Assembly (NCBI GenBank): GCA_902728285.1 | Contig: CACVBU010000522.1 | Coordinates: forward strand, 218,509-282,508 | Length of the DNA: 64,000 nt | Source: Clytia hemisphaerica | Taxonomy: Eukaryota; Cnidaria; Hydrozoa; Leptothecata; Clytiidae | Direction of reading: 5' to 3' | Part shown: positions 24,301 to 35,861 of the stretch, piece after piece | Numbering within the stretch: the stretch's first letter is position 1 | How the letters are laid out: the number at the start of each line of letters is the position of its first letter | The notes under the pieces: generated by a model | What the model saw: only the letters and a program-made list of their open reading frames with translations | Databases searched by the model: none | What the model was told of the DNA's origin: nothing | Made by a program: the position numbers and the translations under genes

Positions 24301-24849
24301 ATCTCGATTGGTCACATATAGCTCAACCTTTATCGTACGATCACTACCGCGCTCAAAAGCTAATGTCAAATGTACTCCGTTTTAGCTGACTTTGTTTACT
24401 TTCGAAACACTTGTAACAGGTATTTGAAGGTCATTTGCTTTAAGCCAATCTAAGGTACATCCAAGTATAAGCTGATTTCGAGGCTGATTTTGAGACTTGA
24501 AGGCGATTCTTTATAATCCAGTCGGTTTTGAACTGAAAGCTCCTTTTTCGATAGCCATTTACTAAAAAGTAGGGAAGGGCGCCACTGGATTGCTCTACTA
24601 ACCCTTAATTGTTCTCTGATTGCCGAGCATTAAGCAGAGAGGCATCCAGTACCAAGTACAAGGTCTTCGCTATGACCCGGCCGTCAGGGATTGAACCCAC
24701 GAGCTTGTGCATTGTAGCCGAATGCAATGCTCTATTTTTGTAGTAGTAGTTCAACTCCTTTTTACACTTTTTCAGGAATATCACAATCAATGTTGAGAAT
24801 GTATCGTGCAGCAGTTATGCTGAATGAGATGGAGAAAAAAGAGAAATGA
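21380..24849 (+). CDS. STARD7: StAR-related lipid transfer protein, STARD7-like (7 exons)
   Basis: Exons: 21380-22017, 22199-22347, 22573-22622, 23203-23358, 23582-23719, 24126-24210 and 24776-24849. All have GT-AG borders and matching phases, giving 429 aa. The N-terminal ~210 residues (exon 1) are basic and not recognised. The START domain begins in exon 2 (SHFLDNEKYVVFRRRL), runs through VDGPYRRKWDDY and VHWVTKCPYPFSTREYIYLR, and ends in NGCDFLLTYYDDPKMMLPQR. RKWD, HWVT..PYP..REY and the FDxNG-DxLLTY-D-P ending match STARD7 better than PCTP. In vertebrates STARD7 binds phosphatidylcholine and delivers it to mitochondria. No C-terminal extension after the last helix, unlike human. Intron 3 holds a 390 bp MITE and the last intron a SINE 31 bp from the final acceptor. 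Start: first ATG after a strong acceptor. Confidence 0.88.
22778..23167. mobile_element. 390 bp MITE in STARD7 intron 3
   Basis: Inverted ends TACCTTAAGGGAAGAAATTT with subterminal iterations of TTCGCGGAATTTAATTTCGCG-type words. Ends within about 35 bp of the exon 4 acceptor. Degenerate relatives at 27080-27205. Confidence 0.8.
24605..24745 (-). repeat. tRNA-derived SINE, copy 1
   Basis: On the minus strand the head reads ATAGAGCATTGCATTCGGCT, then a box B-like GTGGGTTCAATCCCTGAC, then a tail shared with 49112-49255 (GATGCCTCTCT, GCTCGGCAATC). It resembles a degenerate tRNA (box A region, anticodon arm, T arm). Confidence 0.7.
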
Positions 24850-25197
24850 AAAAGCCCTAGAGAAATTTAAGAGTGGTTTGATCGTTAGTGCTCTCCAGCC
24901 AAGTAGATGTCGGTTTGTCACCAGATCTTAGTGATTATAACGGACATCCCTCAAGAACAGCTACTTTGGAGAATATCTGAAAATACAACAATGACAGAGC
25001 TGATAATTTCCAGCTATGGTTTGTGCTTTCGGGTCCTATGGACCTGTACTAACTCATGTGAACTATATCTTTTGGCTAGCTGAGTACCTCACCAGGATAG
25101 CCCTTTCAGAATCAGAGGAAGTGATCTCGCGGCTTATTGCAATTGCAAGGTGATAAGTAGTATGACGAAGTATGACTTGCGCTACATTCTTGAACTG

Positions 25198-25203
25198 AAT
25201 AAA
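25198..25203 (+). terminator. Polyadenylation signal AATAAA for the STARD7-like gene
   Basis: First canonical AATAAA after the stop, 349 nt downstream. Confidence 0.45.
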
Positions 25204-25209
25204 AAAGAA

Positions 25210-26216
25210 CTTTAGAAAAACCGAATAACCCATATTTAATGTGATGATTTTTGTTCCGGTGGTGCATTGAGAGGCCGTTACATGTTGCCTCTATTTCTTT
25301 GACTAGAAAAATTTTCCTACATATTTTTATGCATAGAATTCTTAACACTTAGTTTTTTTTCAAATATTTCGTATTATTGTAAGCATGTAGGTTTTCAGTG
25401 CATACATGCACTTTCTTTTGGAATAATGATATTTTGTGTCTTGTTATTTTTGTGAATGAGATTATTTTAGAAATAGAATGTTGAAAAATGAAATTATTTT
25501 CTGAGTAGTTTCTTATCCATGTAAGGTAAATTGTACAAACGTTTTCGTAAATCCTTTTTAGTTATGTATACTCGTTTATGTAAACCCTAGCTAAAATAAA
25601 AATTGCTACCAAAACAGTTTCAGAAGCTTCTTAACTCTCTTACTTTTTATTCCAACTTATGTAATATTTTCGGATACGTAAATGAACAATTTATGTAAGA
25701 TCTACTCTTTTCACAGCTTTTACATGTTTTCACAGCACGCCTGTTTATGTCAAGCTGAGAGCATATTAGAAAGATTTTTGTACTTTCTTGTTGTCCAAAA
25801 TTCATTGTTAAAACAAAAGTTGAACAATCAAAATATCAAAAGTCATTATTCTGGTTTGAATTTATTAAAATCAAAATGCTTCTTCTTCGTGCGTACACCC
25901 CTTTGTCCTAGCTTTGTCCCATGTGTTCGCACAAAATAGTTTCCTGTGGATAACAAAAGATCAAAGAGAACTTTCGGCAGTCTTTTCCAGAGCGATTGTC
26001 AAAAAAAGTCAAAAAGTAGCTCTGTTTACGTGATTGAAAAGTGTTTAGAATAGAAATCCAGGCGTCATTAACTTAAAATATACTTTTTTCTTTGTGAACA
26101 ACTTTGATATTAACAGGTGCAGTGACGAATTACTATAAATCAAGGAAAATTGGCAAAAAAATTTAATATGGGTGGGTGCTGAACATTTTTTGGAAATTTA
26201 CCCCCGAACATTGCGA
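25210..26216. other. Intergenic, no gene seen
   Basis: AT-rich. 26190-26215 (ACATTTTTTGGAAATTTA then CCCCCGAACATTG) matches the sequence flanking the G-tract element at 35830-35861, so it is part of a dispersed repeat. Confidence 0.4.
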
Positions 26217-26285
26217 CTTTTGACCATTGAGCTTAAAGCCCGAGGGGCTAGAGTTCAATCTCTAATATTACCCTCAAACAGAGCA
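26217..26285 (+). repeat. Dispersed repeat R2, copy 2 (short)
   Basis: CATTGAGCTTAAAGCCCGAG then GGGCTAGAGTTCAATCTCTA. Truncated after about 70 bp. Confidence 0.6.
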
Positions 26286-26519
26286 ATCGGACCAAGCAAA
26301 CAAAGTTCTTTTCTATGATTTTTTGATTCTATTTGACTAATTTCTTTTTTTACTTTATACTGCAAAAATAAGGAAATGATGAATTGAGCTAATGGAAAAG
26401 AATTGTAACATCTAAAGCTTACAAATGGTACGTTATTCTCCAATCAAACTAACTTACAGGAACGAATGACCAGGACCCAACCGTATCGTCTAGCTTTTCT
26501 AACACGCATTTTTAAATCC

Positions 26520-26680
26520 GTTCGTGTAATGTTTCCAGCTCACCCAAATAGAGACTTGCGCATGCATATTTTATCGTTCTTTAAACCCCTGGTCATTAAA
26601 CACAAGGTTGGGGTTTGGGATGGCTAAATATGTCGTTCTTTGTTAGGGTAAGGGTTAGGGTTTGTCGTTCTCTAAACAAA
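26520..26680 (+). repeat. Dispersed repeat R3, truncated copy
   Basis: Starts GTGTAATGTTTCCAGCTCAC like 51834, includes GCGCATGC, TATGTCGTTCTTT and GGGTTAGGG. Lacks the right end. It abuts the lectin stop codon at 26695. Confidence 0.6.
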
Positions 26681-26694
26681 TTTTAAAAAAAGAT

Positions 26695-29600
26695 TTAAAA
26701 ATTGAATTCACAAATATAAGGTCTTGTAAATCCGCACGTCGAGGTACTCCAATACTTGGTGAATGGGTTCAAAAATACACAATCTGGTGACGATGGTTGC
26801 CCTGATAACCATTTTTTGTAACACGTGGTTGCACCAGACACCCATTTGAAGGTTCCTTCAACATCTTTGTCATTATAACCAATCCATGTTCCACTAAATC
26901 CTCTGGAAAAGTAAAGTAACCCTTTTTGTGATTTAAATACAGGTCATTTTTGGCTCGCTTTTGGGAGCTTGAATAGGTTATTGATTGGTCGCAATATTTC
27001 TCAGTACAGCCCTCACTTACTGGTCATTATTGCGTTAAAGTATTCTTAGTTTTGGATTTCTGATTTCAAAAAATGGGATGTACAAATGGGAAGAAATTTT
27101 GGCGGGAATTTAATTTAGCGGATGCTGAAAAAGTTTTTTCGTAGGAATTTTAATTTGGTGGATCAGGGAAAAAGCTAATTTTGGCGAGAATTTAATTTAG
27201 CGTATGACGGGCGGGGGTCAGTGACAAAGAAAATCCCGCAAGATCAACAAGTCGCTCAAGAACGCCCATGCTCCCCCACTCTGTTTACATTGCATTGTGA
27301 CAGTGAATTAACTTACCTGTTTCCACTCTCTCGAGCGAGAAATTCATTTTCAGCTTCTGAGTCAATAGTTACTAGACTTCCTTTAAGTTGTTCACAAAGT
27401 TGTCGAGCAATATCCCACGTTGAAAGTCTTTTAAAGAATCGATAGCTCTTACCACCACGGTTAGGATTGAAATATGGTTTCTTGCAAACATATCCAGCCT
27501 GTTTGAATTCAAGTAGAAAATGTTTCATTTGTGTTTTGTGTTTATTAAGCATTTTTATCGCTCACAAATTCAGTGTGGATTCCTAAAAAAACTTCGGTGT
27601 TTTTCCTAGTATGGTCGTGGCAGGTGTAGCTTTTCGGAGAGAACAAATTTAGAAAACTTGTACAAAGTGTTGTCAAATTTTAGCGTTTTTTCTATCAAAA
27701 GACAAATATCCGTTATTCTGTAACACTATGCAACACAATATTCATTTCTGCTCATTTTTAAACAAAAATAACTAACATTTTGAAAATAAACACTATCTGA
27801 CCTTTAGTTCGCAGTTAGCATCGTTCCAATATCCCGTTTTTCGTTGGTAAACACAGTGTTCATTCCCGGCGTTGTTCGGTTCTCCAGCAGCGAAAAGAGT
27901 AAAACCAAACTCTGTATGGTCTGTCCATTTGAATGATCCTTCGTTAACAACATCTGTGTAACCAATCCAAAATTTCTCCAAACCCCGTCTATAAAGAAGA
28001 TAAATTTGATCTCTTTTTATACCTTTATATGTAGACAGTGAGATTTTTGGTCTTTGTAATATTGCAACAAAGATTTTACTGTAAGGAAGCTAATTTTCAC
28101 GATTGGTATGGTAAATCTTTTCATGCATTTTGTCTAAAAGTGAGCGCTCTGACACAAATTAATATGGATAATTTCGAAAAGTATGAAATTAGTTCTCAAC
28201 AATTTATTCCTTTACAGCACCTGACCCCGAGAATGTAGGTGAATTTTGAATCAGGCCTGAAAGATGTAGATTTGCATTTTAGAAAACATTGAATGTTTTC
28301 AAAGAAATTTTGAACTCCCAAAATCCTTTCCCAGGGGTTAGTTTCATTACTTGTGATAGATAGGCTAATTGTTTTGGTCCTTGAAGTTGACTCCCACTTT
28401 CGTTATAACCCCCAGAATGTAGGTTTGGTTTTATGGCTCTAAATCTAGTAATAGTAAAATGTTGATATTTTTCAATTTGATTAATTATAACAGCAAATTT
28501 TAGAAATATTTTGTGCCAAAACAATATTCTAAAGAGCACTTTGTTATTCTGAAAATTGAATTTTTTCGCTTTTTAACCCCCAAAATGTAGGTGAAAAGAT
28601 TTGGTTGTTGAGAGCGGAATTTTAGTATTCATCGGAAATTATTGTTCTCTAAGTGAAATTTATGATTTATAAATATACCCTGACAAAAGTTTAACAAAGA
28701 TATTAATTTTATCGTGCTACAAATGAGGAAAAGTAAAAGAAAGGACGAAAAGAAGAGACATGAAAATTGTTTTTATTTTGTAGGTTGAAAATTTTGTGTT
28801 ATAATATGTAACAACACCCCTGCCTCACAGCCCCAGTGGAACTTTTTTCCACAGCGGGACAAAATCTTTTACTAAAATCCCAATGGGGATGGAAATTATA
28901 TTGTTCCAAACTTAGGCAAATCTTCTTATTGGGCTTGGGTCCCAGTAGGTCTGGGACACGTCGAAAAAGCTCAAAATGTCAACATTTATCATCTCTCAGG
29001 TAGTACTTTCATGTTATGAAAGTACAAGAAACAAGTTTCATATAATTTGACAGACTTTTCATGTCAGGTTATGAAGGCCCCCAAATTGTAGGTCAACTAA
29101 CCCCAAAAGGTAGGTCAAACATTTTCGTCAAAATATCTAACTTAGAACAATAAATATTGAAATGGACTATTTTCCCCATTTCCTTAGTTCATTAGGAATA
29201 AGAAAATACCCTATCATCATAACTTAATTCCAATAGATTTCGATTTAGAGAAGATTTATTTAAAAAATGTCTCAATTCGGGTAGTATCCAATCAACTTCG
29301 ATTCAGATTTCCGTTGTAAAAAATTAATTCAAGTTAAAATTTCTTGTCTAGAAATAATAAGTAATATGTAACAGTATGGCCTGAAACAACTTTTTATGAA
29401 GTTGAACTATCGTTAAGGCTACAATCCTTGAAAATGAGAAATCTACATTCTCGGGGTTTACTACATTCTCGGGGTCAGGTGCTGTAAGGTATGTTTCTAA
29501 GTTCGCTTTTTGAGGAAATTCAAATAACAGACCACATAACATCCTATTTGAAAAGGCCTTTTTCCTGCCTTTTTTAAATGCATTTCAATCTCTATGAGGA

Positions 29601-30955
29601 TCATTAATTTTCTAAAATACTTTGGCTAAAACCTCTCAAAGGGTTCCAAACGTCAAATCTACCCAAAACTTACTAGAATTCATGTCACAGAGACATAGGT
29701 GTATGTGAAATTGAGAACATTCTACCAAAACTTACTTGTTGACAGCCTCATAATGAATGAACCTCGATTCGTCAATGTCTTTAAAACTGACAAGTTCAGC
29801 ACCTCTGTATTGACACGAAGCCTGTGCCTCACTCCAGGTAACTTTTTCAGTTCCAACATAATATTTGTGATTTTCAAACTCAATCATATCGACATGGAAT
29901 GGCATTTTACATACGGACGCAAATTTAGCGGTCAAGCATTGGTGATCGTTCCAGGTCCCATCATACCGAGAATGACCACAATCTTCATTGTTATAATTAT
30001 TTGGTTCACCAGCTTTCCAGTTTTTGTAGAATGAGGTAGAACCATCGACAGCAATAAATTCTCCTTCTATTAATTTGTCGTTTAGTCCAAGCCAAAAGTC
30101 GTGTATTCCTTTCCTAATGATGATCAATAAGAAATACTGTATTACCTAAAAAAAGCATCGTGGTATCTGAGGAAGGCTAAATTGGGTACAAGGAGCTGTC
30201 ACTACAGCACTATTAAGAGTTGGTTAAGGTTTAAGCAAAAAACAGACATTAAAGGTCAAGAATTTCTAGTGAGCCTATGTAAGATTCCGAGAAGCATTGT
30301 TTTTGGGATGCGGTGTGGTCTTTAGAACGCAGCACTTATTAGAGGGAGGCGCTCTTTTCAAGAGAGGTTAGATGCCATTTTTACAATGAAGTATTTACCA
30401 ATACCATTATATGAGAATCACAGACCTCAAAGTCACATATATTACATACAGAAACACGAATCTGTTAGAGGATATCAGCATTTTAGAATGGAGTTCTTTA
30501 TAGAATCACTGCTGACCAACTGCATATCGAAACAACCCGTTCTCAAAGACCCACTAGAATCTTTTTCAGCCAGTGGGGTTGAAAATAACTGACCATGACG
30601 ATATTTTGTCCAATTTTCCTAATGGGAAGGGGTCCCAGTGGGTCTGTGAGAAGGGGGTCTGAATCACAGTCCTCTACAAAAGCCGCACATATTACAGGAT
30701 CCCGAAACCGTTAGAAGATGCCGGCAACTAAGAATAAAAGTCCTTTATAGAATCATTGCTAACCAACTATATACCGAAAGGAGATATACAATACTTACTG
30801 TTTAGCTGTCTGATAAACCAGATTCCATTCCGATAAATCTTTGGGTACAAAGAGATGTCCACCTCGCCATTGGCATCTAACCTCAGCATCGTTCCAATTA
30901 TACAATGTCTTCTCAAAATAATAATCTGTTCCAAAGCAAGGAAGTAGGTTCTCTT
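26695..30955 (-). CDS. C-type lectin with three CTLDs, 5' end missing (locus A)
   Basis: Exons in transcript order: 30799-30955, 29736-30113, 27802-27988, 27317-27498 and 26695-26902 (TAA at 26695). All internal phases match; about 370 aa are visible. CTLD1 runs from CFGTDYYFEKT to SVCKMP, with GEPN and WND, the mannose-type calcium/sugar motif. CTLD2 runs from FENHKYYVGTEK to YVCKKP, also with GEPN and WND. CTLD3 runs from YRFFKRLSTWDIARQLC to ICEFNF. It has QPS in place of EPN and lacks WND, so it is unlikely to bind sugar through calcium. Tandem CTLDs recall mannose-receptor-like proteins. The first visible exon starts mid-codon after TCATTTTTTAG, so upstream exons with a signal peptide are expected, but I find none before the foldback 108 bp upstream. 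One donor is weak (AAG|GTCAG after exon 3), though conserved in locus B. Confidence 0.85.
26991..27036. mobile_element. Half copy of the CAGTACAGCCCTCA palindromic MITE
   Basis: AATATTTCTCAGTACAGCCC through GGTCATTATTG, equal to the right half of 50120-50254. Lies in the last intron of lectin A. Confidence 0.6.
27080..27205. repeat. Degenerate relatives of the STARD7 intron MITE
   Basis: Three units such as GGCGGGAATTTAATTTAGCG, similar to the subterminal words of 22778-23167. Confidence 0.5.
28212..29487. mobile_element. 1.28 kb TIR element in a lectin A intron
   Basis: Inverted ends TTACAGCACCTGACCCCGAG / CTCGGGGTCAGGTGCTGTAA. Both subterminal parts and the interior iterate CCCC(A/G)(A/G)AATGTAGGT. 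No transposase frame. Fills most of the 1.75 kb intron between 27988 and 29736. Confidence 0.8.
30114..30798. other. Intron of lectin A
   Basis: No exon or complete element seen. Fragments such as GGGGTCCCAGTGGGTCTGTG (about 30632) resemble 28955-28985 inside the 1.28 kb element. Confidence 0.4.
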
Positions 30956-31062
30956 CTAAAAAATGAGTTGCACAGGTAATCATTTTTCACGGTTACTAAT
31001 TGGTTTTATTATCCGACGCGCGTAAATAGCGGCATTTGATTGGCTTCTTTGCTGTCCAATAT

Positions 31063-33661
31063 GTACTAGTTATCGCATGATTTCGAGTGCAATACGAGAA
31101 ATATTTTACGAGTTCCGAGATTTTTCCGTAATATTTTTCCGAGCCTTTAGGCGAGGAATAAATATCGGTAAAATCTCGGAACGAGTAAAATATCGAGTAT
31201 TGCACGAGAAGTCATGTGATAACTAATTTATTGTCGACTCAAAAAAATTGTCCTCTTTTTGTTTCAAAACTTACTTCCGCCTTCTTCTGCTTCTGTGTAG
31301 TTTCGAATGTTTTTATTCGAAAATCTAATTCGAACGTTAGATTCGAACAAAAACATTCGATAACTTCCCGCTGAAAATATTCACACAAAAACAAAACTTT
31401 TCGATCATTTTCGATCCAAGAAGTTTGTTTTGAAAAGTTGCAGATTTTTCAGAGATGTATTTGAAAGTTTCTAGATTGATAATTCAAAATGCAGATGATG
31501 TACAGTATTGTTTCGATGAAGAAGAAACCCTCCATCATTGGATTAATCAGATTGATAACATTCAGTCTTTTTCTATTTTTTTGTTTCGATGACATATGGC
31601 CATGGAAAAGAATAGCAGAGGAAAGGAGTCCCACGATGGAAATGTATGCTTGTAAAAATGGTTAAAGAACAACATTTTTTCAACAGCAAAACAATTTGGA
31701 TACTTTCTTGATTATCGTCAAGCCTCTAAATTTTTCGAATTTCAGAAGGAAGATGTAATGATTGTTGAGTTGAAAAGTCAAGGACGTACGTTGTTGTCGA
31801 GAAAGAGAATTAGGAGAGAACTTTTATAAAAATCACTCGTCATTTGGTTTAATACAAGACATTACACTTCCCTTGTTATGTTATGAGAATTTTTATTGGC
31901 AAACATTCAAGAATCTCAAGTTATTTTGTATGCATTGATAAAAAACTGTTTGGTTACCACACGGACAAATTTGCCAAAAGTTGAAAATATTTGGGTGGTG
32001 TCAAGTAGTTTTATAATTTCTTAGTTCATCAGATTTGATTTTAGTGTCTTTTATGGAAGAACTCCAAAGTAAAAGTTAATCTGAACATATTTTTGTTGCG
32101 TTTTCCCTTTGATTCCCAAGTCAGTTTCTCCGAAGGTCAGTTCTTTTCGGCTGTTTTGTTTTGATTTTTCTCCCGCCGCTTACCCAGTCCCCCAAAAGTC
32201 AACCCGGTCATATTTCCAGACTAAAGAAATAAATGAAATATCGCAAATATCTCGATGCTCTCGACCAATCAAAACGCTGATATTTTTTTGGGTCGGCAAT
32301 AAAAAGTCTTATTTTTATTTTGTGACGTAACGTCAAAAAAAGGATGCTCAATTGTCATTGAACTCGTTGTGTGACGTCAATTTTTGAAATATGTAGCCTC
32401 CGTGGAAGCTGTATATTCGAAATTATTGCCGACCCAAAAAAATATCAGCGTTTTGATTGGTCGAGAGCATCGAGATATTTGCGATATTTCATTTATTTCT
32501 TTAGTCTGGAAATATGACCGGGTTGACTTTTGGGGGACTGGGTAAGCGGCGGGAGAAAAATCAAAACAAAACAGCCGAAAAGAACTGACCTTCGGAGAAA
32601 CTGACTTGGGAATCAAAGGGAAAAACGCAACAAAAATATGTTCAGATTAACTTTTACTTTGGAGTTCTTCCATAAAAGACACTAAAATCAATTCTGATGA
32701 ACTAAGAAATTATAAAACTACTTGACACCACCCAAATATTTTCAACTTTTGGCAAATTTGTCCGTGTGGTAACCAAACAGTTTTTTATCAATGTATACAA
32801 AATAACTTGAGATTCTTGAATGTTTGCCAATAAAAATTCTCATAACATAACAAGGGAAGTGTAATGTCTTGTATTAAACCAAATGACGAGTGATTTTTAT
32901 AAAAGTTCTCTCCTAATTCTCTTTCTCGACAACAACGTACGTCCTTGACTTTCAACTCAACAATCATTACATCTTCCTTCTGAAATTCGAAACATTTAGA
33001 GCTTGACGATAATCAAGAAAGTATCCAAATTGTTTTGCTGTTGAAAAAATGTTGTTCTTTAACCATTTTTACAAGCATACATTTCCATCGTGGGACTCCT
33101 TTCCTCTGCTATTCTTTTCCATGGCCATATGTCATCGAAACAAAAAAATAGAAAAAGACTGAATGTTATCAATCTGATTAATCCAATGATGGAGGGTTTC
33201 TTCTTCATCGAAACAATACTGTACATCATCTGCATTTTGAATTATCAATCTAGAAACTTTCAAATACATCTCTGAAAAAATCTGCAACTTTTCAAAACAA
33301 AACTTCTGGATCGAAAATGATCGAAAAGTTTTGTTTTTGTGTGAATATTTTCAGCGGGAAGTTATCGAATGTTTTTGTTCGAATCTAACGTTCGAATTAG
33401 ATTTTCGAATAAAAACATTCGAAACTACACAGAAGCAGAAGAAGGCGGAAGTAAGTTTTGAAACAAAAAGAGGACAATTTTTTTGAGTCGACAATAAATT
33501 AGTTATCACATGACTTCTCGTGCAATACTCGATATTTTACTCGTTCCGAGATTTTACCGATATTTTTCCTCGCCTAAAGGCTCGGAAAAATATTACGGAA
33601 AAATCTCGGAACTCGTAAAATATTTCTCGTATTGCACTCGAAATCATGCGATAACTAGTAC
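31063..33661. mobile_element. 2.6 kb foldback: two ~1.24 kb near-perfect inverted arms
   Basis: 31063-32300 and 32425-33661 are inverted copies with very few differences (one near 31725 versus 33000), separated by about 124 bp. Each tip is itself a 150-165 bp palindromic MITE (AGTTATCGCATGA ends, centre GCCTTTAGGCGAGG). The arms carry no long frame; the 61- and 73-79-codon frames appear mirrored and are not supported. The very high arm identity implies recent origin, conversion or an assembly artefact. Confidence 0.85.
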
Positions 33662-33708
33662 TGAATAAAAAACTACCAAGAAACCAGATTTACGAGCATA
33701 TAAATTGG

Positions 33709-34200
33709 CAGCCAATTCGATTGACTTCCAAATTTGCAATACTCACCAACTATGCCAAATCTACAACTTCAATGTCAAAAGATCACAGCTTCTTGGCAAA
33801 TTTGTACATCGCTACGCCGCCATTATGATTTCCATTTTGTGATGCTTAGTCAGCAGTTTTCTGTCGGCGTTTGTAAAGCGTACGATTTTTTAACCAATAA
33901 AATTGCCGATCGGCATTGTTTTGCTTTAGCATTGGAAGGTCTTTTATTTTTGAAAATCTTTGGCAAAAGTGGCAAAATTGGAGCGAAAAGAACATAGGTC
34001 TAGTGGGAGCAGTGTTTTGTATGGAGACGTACGGAGGTAAGTTCCAAATATGCCAAGAATGCCAGATTCACCACATCTTTTTTATTTGGCATTTATGGCA
34101 CTCAAATTTTGCCACATTTGCCAAATTTTTGTCAATCGAATGCAAAATAATTGGCAATCAGGGCAAAGATGGCATATTTTGAAGTCAATCGAATTGGCTG
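33709..34200. mobile_element. 490 bp TIR element with iterated TGGCAAA words
   Basis: Inverted ends CAGCCAATTCGATTGACTTC / GAAGTCAATCGAATTGGCTG. The interior repeats TGGCAAA/TTTGCCA. Confidence 0.75.
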
Positions 34201-34271
34201 TGGAATTATGTTTGAAAACGAGAAATATTTTAGCGATGAACGAATAATAAACCATTTATTTGGACGCAGTC

Positions 34272-34376
34272 TCATCCAATATGAAAAATATTGGGCTACG
34301 AGAAAAGATATTAGACTCGGCGAAGCCTCGTCCAATATATTTTCTCGCACGCCCAATATTTTTGCATATTGGATTC
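34272..34376. mobile_element. About 100 bp palindrome
   Basis: TCCAATATGAAAAATATTGG faces CCAATATTTTTGCATATTGG, with ACGAGAAAA/TTTTCTCG further in. Confidence 0.6.
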
Positions 34377-34399
34377 GACTTTGTCCAATAACTGCTTAA

Positions 34400-34946
34400 T
34401 ATGACCCCTCAACTGTTTATAAGGGATTTTCAAGAAGAGAAAAATCTAAAGGAAAAAGACATTAATTACATTAAAACTATGGTATTTACTAAAATGGTTG
34501 CGTCTCTTACATCATATATCCTCCTCACCTATTACAAAAAAGACGCGGAATTTACAAACTCACATAAATCAAATCTTACTCTGAGTTATGAAGTTTAGGA
34601 AAAACAAGCAGTAGATGATGGATCCCGAATACCACAACCTCATTTTTACCAAGTATTTACCCTGTAAGCTCTCAACAAAGAACTTAGCTCTTTAAGCTCT
34701 GTAATGTATTTTATGTTTTTATCTTGCCCTTTTATACACCCCTGGCTAGCCACTTTTTTTAGAAACCACGAGGAATTCGCACCACATGATTGGATAATCC
34801 TCATTTAAGGTGATAAACAATTTCTATAACGATTGTTTGATTCCATGGATGTTCATTCTACATAAACTTGAATGTTTCCGTTTCCAGCAACCATGTTAGA
34901 TAAGGTTTCACATAAAATTGGATAATTACGCTCATAGAAAAACAAA
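34400..34946. other. Intergenic, no gene seen
   Basis: No exon, repeat pair or RNA gene recognised. Confidence 0.35.
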
Positions 34947-35630
34947 TTAAAGTCTATTCACGATAAGTGTGCACTCTTTTTTCATTTACCTATAACTTTT
35001 GAAGGAATTCTTCAATCTTTATAAATTTGGTATCATTGGAAAGATATTAGTGAGTGGATCAATTTGAAATAAAAAAATCTTTAAACAAATTCTAAAAATG
35101 AAGATGAAAATGAAGAAGAAAAAAATGAAGATCTTGTAGAAAGGTGCTATAGCTATCATTTTCACTGAAGTGAATCCTTGATTATCGAACATCATCACTG
35201 TGAAAAAATTTCTCAAAAATAATCATTCAGTCAAAAGATATCAAGCAAAGTTATAAGCTGATTGACGTCTAAAAACGCTGTTTTCTGCTGTTTTCTGCTG
35301 TTTTTTGGGGTCAATCACTTATTAACTTTGTATCATAACTTTATATTGAATAAATATTTTAGTGAAATTTCTTCACAGTGATGATCTCCTAAGATCAAAG
35401 AATCTCTCCAGTGAAAATGAAAGTTATAGCACTTCTCTACAAGATCTTCATTTTTTTCTTCTTCATTTTCATCTTCGTTTTTAGGATTTTTTTAAAGACT
35501 TTTTTATTTCAAATTGTTCCACTTACTAATATCTTTCCAATGATACCAAACTTATAAAGATTGAAGAATTCCTTCAAAAGTTATAGGTAAAAGAAAAAAG
35601 AGTGCACACTTATCGTGAACAGACTTTAAT
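34947..35630. mobile_element. 684 bp near-symmetrical inverted repeat
   Basis: Ends TTAAAGTCTATTCACGATAA / TTATCGTGAACAGACTTTAA. The arms stay alignable for about 300 bp (GTGCACTC, ACCTATAACTTTTGAAGGAA, GATATTAGTGAGTGGA-type blocks). The centre has TTTTCTGCTG repeats. Confidence 0.8.
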
Positions 35631-35861
35631 TGATTAATCAACTTGTAAAAGTAGAAGCACGAGGAGTAATTTAGGTTTTTCAAAAGATGATTAGCAAGTG
35701 AGGTTGGTTTGGATAACGAGTTCTTTCTGTAAATATAGAACCTGGCCAAGTTTTCCTTTACCTTTACCTAGCAAGAAATTGTCCAGAAAAAAATTGGATG
35801 TGGGGAATGGAGGATATAACATTTTTTGGAAATTTAGTCCCCGGACATTGTGACTTTTAAT

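Noticed and set aside
30799..30983. ATG at 30983 as the true start of lectin A
   Set aside because: The 15 residues it would add are not a signal peptide, and an acceptor (TCATTTTTTAG) precedes a well-phased exon start at 30955. Not fully excluded.
32109..33275. 73-79 and 61-codon frames that occur twice
   Set aside because: They are mirror copies created by the foldback arms, with no domain or splice support.
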